Source: Streptomyces griseoruber
Lineage (GTDB): Bacteria; Actinomycetota; Actinomycetes; Streptomycetales; Streptomycetaceae
Direction: 5' to 3'
NCBI RefSeq assembly: GCF_001514205.1
Contig: NZ_KQ948775.1
Coordinates: 62,001-126,000 of the forward strand
DNA length: 64,000 nt
Of the stretch, positions 59,158 through 64,000 are shown one piece after another; position 1 is the stretch's first letter, and each line of letters opens with the position of its first letter. Position numbers and translations under genes: made by a program. Under the pieces are notes generated by a model. It was given only the letters and a program-made list of their open reading frames with translations, made no database searches and was not told the DNA's origin.

Positions 59158-59251
59158 GCATAGGCCGCGAGGTGGCACCGGGCGCGGCGGTCCTCACCCG
59201 TCCGGCGGGATCGACCGAAAATCGCCGCCCCGGCGCCGGGGGGCCGGGGCC

Positions 59252-60535
59252 TCAGACCCGTCCGTGGGTCTCCGCCGAGCGGCGGGTCAGGGCGTCGAGC
59301 ATCACCGCCGTGTAGAGGACCCCACCGGTGATCATGAACTGGACCGGCGACCCGACACCCAGCAGCGCCATGCCCGAGGCGATCGACTGGATGATCAGCA
59401 CCCCCAGCAGCGCGGACCAGGTCGACCCCCGTCCCCCGAACAGGCTCGTGCCCCCGATGACGGCGGCGGCGATGGCGTTGATCAGCAGCATTCCGGAGCC
59501 CGGCACCTGGCTCGCCGAGGTCAGCCGCGAGGCGATGAACAGACCGCCGACCGCCGCCAGGGTCCCCGACACCATGAACACCGCGATCCGTACGCGCGTC
59601 GCGTCGATCCCGGCCCGCCGCGCCGCCTCCACCCCGCCGCCGAGCGCGAAAATCTGCCGGCCGTACGGGGTGCGGCGCAGGAAGAGGTCCGAGACCACGA
59701 CCACCGCGAGGAAGATCAGCAGCGCCAGCGGCAGGCCCTCGAACTGGTCCAGGACGTAGACGGCGGTGAAGGCCGCCGCCGCGAGCAGGACCGTACGGAT
59801 CCAGATGCCTGCCGCCGGGCGGTACGGCATCCCGGCGGCGCCACGGCGTCTGCGGTCGCGCAGGCAGAAGGTGAGGTACGCGGCCGTGGCGAGCGCCGCC
59901 AGACCGTAGCCGACGGCGGCGGCGCCGAAGTAGCGGCTGGTCAGCTGGGCCACCAGCCCCTCGTCGCTGAAGCTGATGGAGGTCTCCGTGCCCAGCAGGT
60001 AGAGCATCAGGCCGTTCCAGGCCAGCAGGCCCGCCAGGGTGACGACGAACGCCGGTACGCCGATCCTGGCGAAGGAGACCCCCTGGAGCCCCCCGGCCGC
60101 CGCACCGCAGGCCAGCGCGATGAGCACGGCGAGCCACTCCGGCATCCCGAGGTTCACGTTGAGCGCCGCGAACACGGCCCCGGCGAGGCCGGCGAGCGAC
60201 CCCACCGACAGATCGATCTCGCCGATCAGCAGCACGAAGACGATGCCGACGGCGACCATGCCGGTCCCGACGATGTCCACGCTGAGGATGGACAGATTGC
60301 GCGGGGACAGGAAGTTGTGGTTGAGCGCCTGGAACACGATCCAGGTCAGCGCGAGGGCGAGCAGGACGGGCGTAGGGCCGAGGTCGCGTTGGCGCAGCCG
60401 GTGGCGTACCGCGTGGGCGTACGACGTGAGAGGGGCGGCGTACCGGCCGTACCGCCGGACCGGGCCGCCCGGGCCGCCGTCGGGGACGCCGCCGTTCGGC
60501 GGGCTGCCGTCGCCTCCCGGGGTGGGCTCCCTCAC
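59252..60535 (-). CDS. sugar ABC transporter permease (XylH-like)
   Basis: 427 residues with about ten helices. The BPD-type signature region is recognisable in VFVLLIGEIDLSVGSLAGLAG and in ALGGGVEAARRAGIDATRVR, with FGGRGSTWSALLGVLIIQSI. It belongs to the ribose/xylose (CUT2) class that pumps monosaccharides in. It is the third gene of an operon with a xylose-type binding protein and an ATPase, coupled by ATGA to the ATPase frame. The permease frame itself looks intact. Confidence 0.87.
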   Translation of the reverse strand: MREPTPGGDGSPPNGGVPDGGPGGPVRRYGRYAAPLTSYAHAVRHRLRQRDLGPTPVLLALALTWIVFQALNHNFLSPRNLSILSVDIVGTGMVAVGIVFVLLIGEIDLSVGSLAGLAGAVFAALNVNLGMPEWLAVLIALACGAAAGGLQGVSFARIGVPAFVVTLAGLLAWNGLMLYLLGTETSISFSDEGLVAQLTSRYFGAAAVGYGLAALATAAYLTFCLRDRRRRGAAGMPYRPAAGIWIRTVLLAAAAFTAVYVLDQFEGLPLALLIFLAVVVVSDLFLRRTPYGRQIFALGGGVEAARRAGIDATRVRIAVFMVSGTLAAVGGLFIASRLTSASQVPGSGMLLINAIAAAVIGGTSLFGGRGSTWSALLGVLIIQSIASGMALLGVGSPVQFMITGGVLYTAVMLDALTRRSAETHGRV

Positions 60536-61228
60536 TGCCAGGCCTCCTCGGGGCGGGTCGGGCGGTGGGCGGAGGCGTTGTCGGCCGCGCCGGTGATGGA
60601 GGAGATGATCTGCTCCTGGGGGGCGGTGTCCACGTCGAGGAAGCCGTTGTTGCGGCCGAGGCGCGGGACGGCGACCCGGTCCGCGCCGGCCTTGATGTCC
60701 CCCATGTCGTGGCTGATCAGCAGGACCCCGATGCCCCGGTCGCGCAGCTCCTCCAAAAGGTCGAGGCGCTGACCGGTCTGCTCGGCGCCCAGGGAGGCGG
60801 TGGGCTCGTCGGGCAGCAGCAGCCCGGGTGTGCCGCGGAGCGAGCGGGTGATCGCGACCACCTGCCGCTGGCCGCCCGACAGCGCGGCGACCGGTCCCCG
60901 TACGCCGGGGATGCGGATGGACGGGGTGCGCAGCGGTTCGCGGGTGCGGTGCCCCGTCTCCACCTCGTCCAGGACGCCGAGCCGGTGGATCTCGGGGCCC
61001 GGGAAGGGATTGCCCACGGCGTCCAGGTCGTCACACATCGCGAGGTCCTGGTGCACGGTCGCGATCCCCAGGAGCCGCTTGACCAGGGTGGACCTGCCGG
61101 CGGCTTCGTCGCCCGTCAGGGCGACCACCTCCCCGGCCCCGATCTCCAGCTCGACGTCCACCAGCGCCTGGACGGCGGCGAAACCGCTGGGAGACGCCGC
61201 GCAACGCCGGCAGGGGCTGAACCGGCAC
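60532..61228 (-). pseudogene. broken sugar ABC transporter ATPase (XylG-like)
   Basis: A GTG at 61228, with AAGGAGGTG upstream, opens VQPLPALRGVSQRF, then the frame fails: removing one base from the AAA run at 61181-61183 restores RFAAVQALVDVELEIGAGEV. The Walker A is GDEAAGRST instead of G-x-x-GAGKST, and about 30 residues usually found between STLVK and the LGIATVHQD block are missing. Walker B reads LLLPDEPTASLG with Pro before Asp. The signature LSGGQRQVV and SHDM survive. Frameshift, deletion and lost Lys together mark a decayed gene. Confidence 0.8.
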
Positions 61229-61252
61229 CGCCCACCTCCTTCCCCGGGTTCA

Positions 61253-62332
61253 TCAGGTGAGCCCCTCCTTGGCGCAGGCGGCCCGGAGCTCAGGGGTACA
61301 GATCTGATCGATGGTGTACAAACCATCCTTTATCAGAGTGTCCTTGATGGTGCCGACGGTCACCGGCACGGACGGCAGCAGGACCGCCGGGACGTCCTTC
61401 GTGGTGGCGTTGTCCACGGTGGAGGTGGCGATGGACCCGAGCGGCTCGTCGCGCCCCAGGGCCACGGCCATCCGCGCGGCGGCGTCGGCCGCGGACTTGT
61501 ACGGCTTGTACACGGTCATGTACTGGTCGCCCTTGACGATCCGCTGCGCGGCCACGAGGTCGGCGTCCTGCCCGGTGACCGGCGGCAGCGGCCTGACCTC
61601 GGTGGCGTTGAGGGCGGAGATCACGGCGCCGGCGAGACTGTCGTTGGCGGCCAGGACGCCGTCGATACGGTGGGCGCCCAGGGCGGCGATGGCGCCGCGC
61701 ATGTTGACGAAGGCGTTCTCGGGGCGCCAGTCGACGGTGTCGTACGACTTTCCGATCTTCACCTTGCCCTTGAGGACGGAGAGGGCGCCCTGCTTGAACC
61801 ACCCGGCGTTCGGGTCGGTCGTGGCGCCGTTCATCATGACGATCTGCGCGCCGTCCGCCTTCGCGCCCAACGCCTTGAGCAGCCCCTCGCCCTGGAGCCT
61901 GCCGACCTCGGCGCCGTCGAAGGTGACGTAACCGGAGATCGGCCCCTGCGCCAGCCGGTCGTAGGCCACCACCGGGATGCCGGCCCGCTCCGCTGCCACG
62001 ACCGACGGCCGCAGCAGCTCGGGGTCGACGGCGGCCACGATCAGTACGTCCACCCCCCGGGTGATCATGGCCTCGAGCTGCTGCCGCTGGACCGCCGGGT
62101 CGGGCGTGGCGGCGACCTGGACCGCCGGGCAGGACGGACACAGCTCCTTGACCCGCTGCTCGATCAGGGGCCGGTCGAACTGCCCGAAGCGGGAGGCCCC
62201 GCCGCCCGGGAGCAGCAGCCCGATGGTGGGGTTGCCGTCCTTGTCGTTCCCGTCACCGCCGCCGCCTCCGCCGCAGGCCCCTACGAGGGCCAGCGCGGCC
62301 GTGACGGCGACGGCCAGCGAGGCACGCCCCAT
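61253..62332 (-). CDS. sugar-binding lipoprotein (XylF-like)
   Basis: 359 residues. Lipobox ALVGACG, then a type I periplasmic binding fold: IGLLLPGGGASRFGQFDRPL, DVLIVAAVDPELLRP, GIPVVAYDRLAQGP, GVLAANDSLAGAVI. This is the xylose/ribose-type solute receptor. The ATG has GGAGG just upstream. It precedes the broken ATPase by 24 bases and the permease by about 720. The upstream region has a direct repeat GTGCATG (62370-62398). Confidence 0.88.
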   Translation of the reverse strand: MGRASLAVAVTAALALVGACGGGGGGDGNDKDGNPTIGLLLPGGGASRFGQFDRPLIEQRVKELCPSCPAVQVAATPDPAVQRQQLEAMITRGVDVLIVAAVDPELLRPSVVAAERAGIPVVAYDRLAQGPISGYVTFDGAEVGRLQGEGLLKALGAKADGAQIVMMNGATTDPNAGWFKQGALSVLKGKVKIGKSYDTVDWRPENAFVNMRGAIAALGAHRIDGVLAANDSLAGAVISALNATEVRPLPPVTGQDADLVAAQRIVKGDQYMTVYKPYKSAADAAARMAVALGRDEPLGSIATSTVDNATTKDVPAVLLPSVPVTVGTIKDTLIKDGLYTIDQICTPELRAACAKEGLT

Positions 62333-62369
62333 CAGCCTCCACCCCCGCTTCCTCGAGCGCTGCCCGAAT

Positions 62370-62398
62370 GTGCATGGATTGCCCTTAATGGGTGCATG
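62370..62398. promoter_or_regulatory. direct repeat upstream of sugar-transport operon
   Basis: GTGCATG occurs at 62370-62376 and 62392-62398, 22 bases apart (about two helical turns), 38 bases from the binding-protein start. It is a candidate for a sugar-responsive regulator site. Confidence 0.35.
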
Positions 62399-62559
62399 CT
62401 GCCCAGCGTAGCCAAGCTGCCGGTTTCGCGTTCAACAGCACGGGGGACACAGCGGCCCCTCGGACAGGCCCTCGACGGGCCCTCGGACAGATCGAAATTC
62501 ATGGCACGGATGTGTGCGCACTCTCGCGCAGGGCCGTTCCTGCTGTAAGGCTCGGACGC

Positions 62560-63717
62560 GTGACGTACGTAGTGACCGTGGAGACCTGCATCCCGGAGGG
62601 CACTCCGGAGATGGACCCGCTTCAGCGCGCCGGCGCGGTGGCGCTCATCGAGGACGGATTCGACTCCGTGCGGGCCGTCGAAGGGCCCGACGGACTGGAG
62701 GTGGACATCCTCGACACGATCGTGGCCGTCCACCCCGGCGGAGCCCTGCTGAAGGTCGTCGTGGACGCCCCGGCCCTGGAGTTCGCCGAAGACTCGGTAC
62801 GGGTACTCGTCGACGAACTCCTGGAGCGCACCGAGCTGCTGGCCGACTGGGAGATCGAGCGCTGCGAGGTCGAACTCCACCAGGACCTCGCCCTGGCCAG
62901 CCTCGAAGCCGCCGACGGCCCCGACGCACCGCCCGACGACCCCGTCGCCCGCAAGGCCCGCCACGCCGAGGCCCCGACGGACCACGCCACCGGCACGGGC
63001 CCCGACGCCGCACGCAGATCCGCGACCGTGCGGAACCGGATGCTGGAGCTGGCCGACGAACTGCGCTCCCTGCCCCCCGCCCGGTTCGGCGTCCTGGACG
63101 ACGAGGAAGGGCTCGCCGTCCCGCCGGAGAGCGCCAGGCTCGCCGCCGGCGCCCTCGTCCACGCCACCGACGTCCTGGTGGACGAACTCTTCGAGGACGT
63201 CCAGGTCCTGACCCAGGAGGACGCCACCGTCGCGGAGTGCGAGGGCCCGCTGTGGCACCTCGAACGCCTCCCCGACCGCTACGCCCTCCAGTACGACGCC
63301 CCCTTCGCCCGCCGCTTCCTGGTCACCGTCATCGCCCTGACCACCCGCTTCACCGACGGCAGCTTCCAGCGCCTCGGCTGTGTCGCCGAGGAACTCGCCC
63401 TGCGGCTGCTCCTGAGCCAGACGACCATGATCCTGGAGCTGCACGACCTCCTCGACGAGGACGTGTCGGCCGCCCTCGACGTGCTCACCGACCACCTCTA
63501 CGAGGACATGGACCACGAGTACCTCTACGACGACGGACAAGACGAGCACGACGAGCACGGCGAGCACGGCGAGCACGACGAGCACGGCGAACGGGTCGCC
63601 GCCGACGCCCCCCTGGGCGTGGCCCCCGTGCCCTTCGACGCGTGGTTCACCCCGTTCAACCGCGGCAGGTACATCCACCCCTCGGCGGCGGACGAACCCG
63701 ACACGGCAGCCCGCTGA
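62560..63717 (+). CDS. conserved acidic hypothetical protein with His repeats
   Basis: 385 residues from GTG 62560, chosen because the coding character begins at TYVVTVETCIPEGTPEM. It is acidic, without membrane helices or recognised motifs. Segments VVDAPALEFAEDSVRVLVDELLERTELL and WHLERLPDRYALQYDAPF look structured. Near the C-terminus a run DEHDEHGEHGEHDEHGE is encoded by 9-base repeats (63541-63591) and could bind metal. No clear function. TAAGGC 8 bases upstream is a weak -10 box. Confidence 0.7.
   Translation: MTYVVTVETCIPEGTPEMDPLQRAGAVALIEDGFDSVRAVEGPDGLEVDILDTIVAVHPGGALLKVVVDAPALEFAEDSVRVLVDELLERTELLADWEIERCEVELHQDLALASLEAADGPDAPPDDPVARKARHAEAPTDHATGTGPDAARRSATVRNRMLELADELRSLPPARFGVLDDEEGLAVPPESARLAAGALVHATDVLVDELFEDVQVLTQEDATVAECEGPLWHLERLPDRYALQYDAPFARRFLVTVIALTTRFTDGSFQRLGCVAEELALRLLLSQTTMILELHDLLDEDVSAALDVLTDHLYEDMDHEYLYDDGQDEHDEHGEHGEHDEHGERVAADAPLGVAPVPFDAWFTPFNRGRYIHPSAADEPDTAAR
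63541..63591 (+). repeat. 9-base repeats encoding Asp/Gly-Glu-His triplets
   Basis: Six units, variants of GACGAGCAC and GGCGAGCAC, encode alternating Asp-Glu-His and Gly-Glu-His triplets in the tail of the acidic protein. Confidence 0.85.
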
Positions 63718-63761
63718 GCCCCTGAACCGCCGGGCGGTCCCGGCCGTCGCCCCGGCTTGGC

Positions 63762-63767
63762 TACGAT
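63762..63767 (+). promoter_or_regulatory. -10 box, leaderless start
   Basis: TACGAT is located 7 bases before the ATG at 63775. Confidence 0.5.
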
Positions 63768-63774
63768 CTGCGCG

Positions 63775-64000
63775 ATGAGCGAGCGCGGGGAGGGCCTTTG
63801 GGGCGCGGCGGGACGCGCGGCCCCGGTTCTCGTGCTGCGCTGGGCCGTCCTGCTCGCCGTACTGCTGTGGGCGCTTCCCGTGTGCGCCCACGGTGCCGGG
63901 GAGCCGTTCGCCGCTCCGGTACCGGCCGTGTCGGCGAGTGCCGTGGACGGGGACGCACAGGTGTGTCCCGACCGGGAGCACGGGCCGGGCGGCACGCACT
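63775..64000 (+). CDS. membrane or secreted protein, N-terminal part
   Basis: The gene runs off the right edge; 75 residues are visible. A hydrophilic start is followed by one hydrophobic segment (about 16-38; VLVLRWAVLLAVLLWALPV) that could be a signal peptide or anchor, then a Pro/Ala/Val-rich stretch. The family cannot be decided. The short compact start and the -10 box 7 bases upstream support ATG 63775. Confidence 0.55.
   Translation, partial: MSERGEGLWGAAGRAAPVLVLRWAVLLAVLLWALPVCAHGAGEPFAAPVPAVSASAVDGDAQVCPDREHGPGGTH

Noticed and set aside
63541..63591. CRISPR-like short repeats
   Set aside because: Units are 9 bases, contiguous, without spacers, and in frame within a protein; simple coding repeat. 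The arrays at 11921 and 24261 are likewise contiguous and lack spacers.

Overview
The window is chromosomal DNA of a Streptomyces or very close actinomycete. It is very GC-rich, uses GTG and TTG starts often, packs genes with ATGA/GTGA overlaps, and shows many start codons 6-7 bases downstream of a TAnnnT -10 box, as in leaderless actinobacterial genes. It carries purA, ybaB-recR-DUF5063 and aspartokinase-asd, interspersed with Streptomyces-type regulators and lineage-specific genes.

Layout. 1-8.4 kb: the end of an alpha/beta hydrolase, a membrane acyltransferase, two tandem paralogous NarL-type two-component pairs, and an OmpR-type pair. 8.5-12 kb: a Tat-exported DUF3500 protein, a leucine-rich-repeat protein and a cytochrome P450 whose stop codon lies in a short tandem repeat. 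12-15 kb: an ABC exporter divergent from a MarR/GbsR-type regulator. 15-19 kb: an amino-acid/ethanolamine-type permease divergent from eutBC. 19-24.7 kb: a diacylglycerol-kinase-like protein, purA, a Tat-exported nucleotidase and several small unknown genes. 24.7-31.2 kb: a GntR regulator coupled to a glycosyltransferase/membrane fusion protein, a class III aminotransferase, and a DJ-1-like gene coupled to a MarR regulator. 31.2-37.4 kb: a membrane Ser/Thr kinase, a membrane-anchored phosphate-binding-like protein, a SLATT membrane protein, ybaB, recR and a DUF5063 gene.

37.4-44.7 kb looks like accessory DNA between recR-DUF5063 and ask-asd. It holds a 1372-residue protein with a Hsp90-type (GHKL) ATPase domain followed by about nine winged-helix-like repeats, two small secreted or membrane proteins, a MITE-like element with CTAG duplications sitting on the stop codon of a sensor kinase, and that kinase with its response regulator. 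44.9-52 kb: aspartokinase (with a probable internal start for the beta subunit), asd, an ECF sigma factor with a membrane partner, a SURF1 protein and a prolyl-oligopeptidase-family peptidase. 52-56 kb: a two-RCK membrane protein and a YraQ-type permease with its TIGR03943 partner.

56-57 kb holds a DUF6232 membrane protein coupled to a 113-residue protein. Both share a Gly/Asn/Gln-rich motif resembling bacterial amyloid signalling motifs, and the small protein ends in a hydrophobic helix, so this is a candidate two-gene membrane-attack signalling module. 57-64 kb: a lipoprotein, a DUF5519 protein, a SpoOM-like protein, a xylose-type ABC operon whose ATPase gene is broken, a conserved acidic unknown protein and the start of a membrane protein.

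The strongest candidates for undescribed biology are the ATPase-wHTH protein (37400-41518) and the shared-motif pair (56036-56874). All functional calls rest on reading the sequence and on family knowledge; no searches were run.
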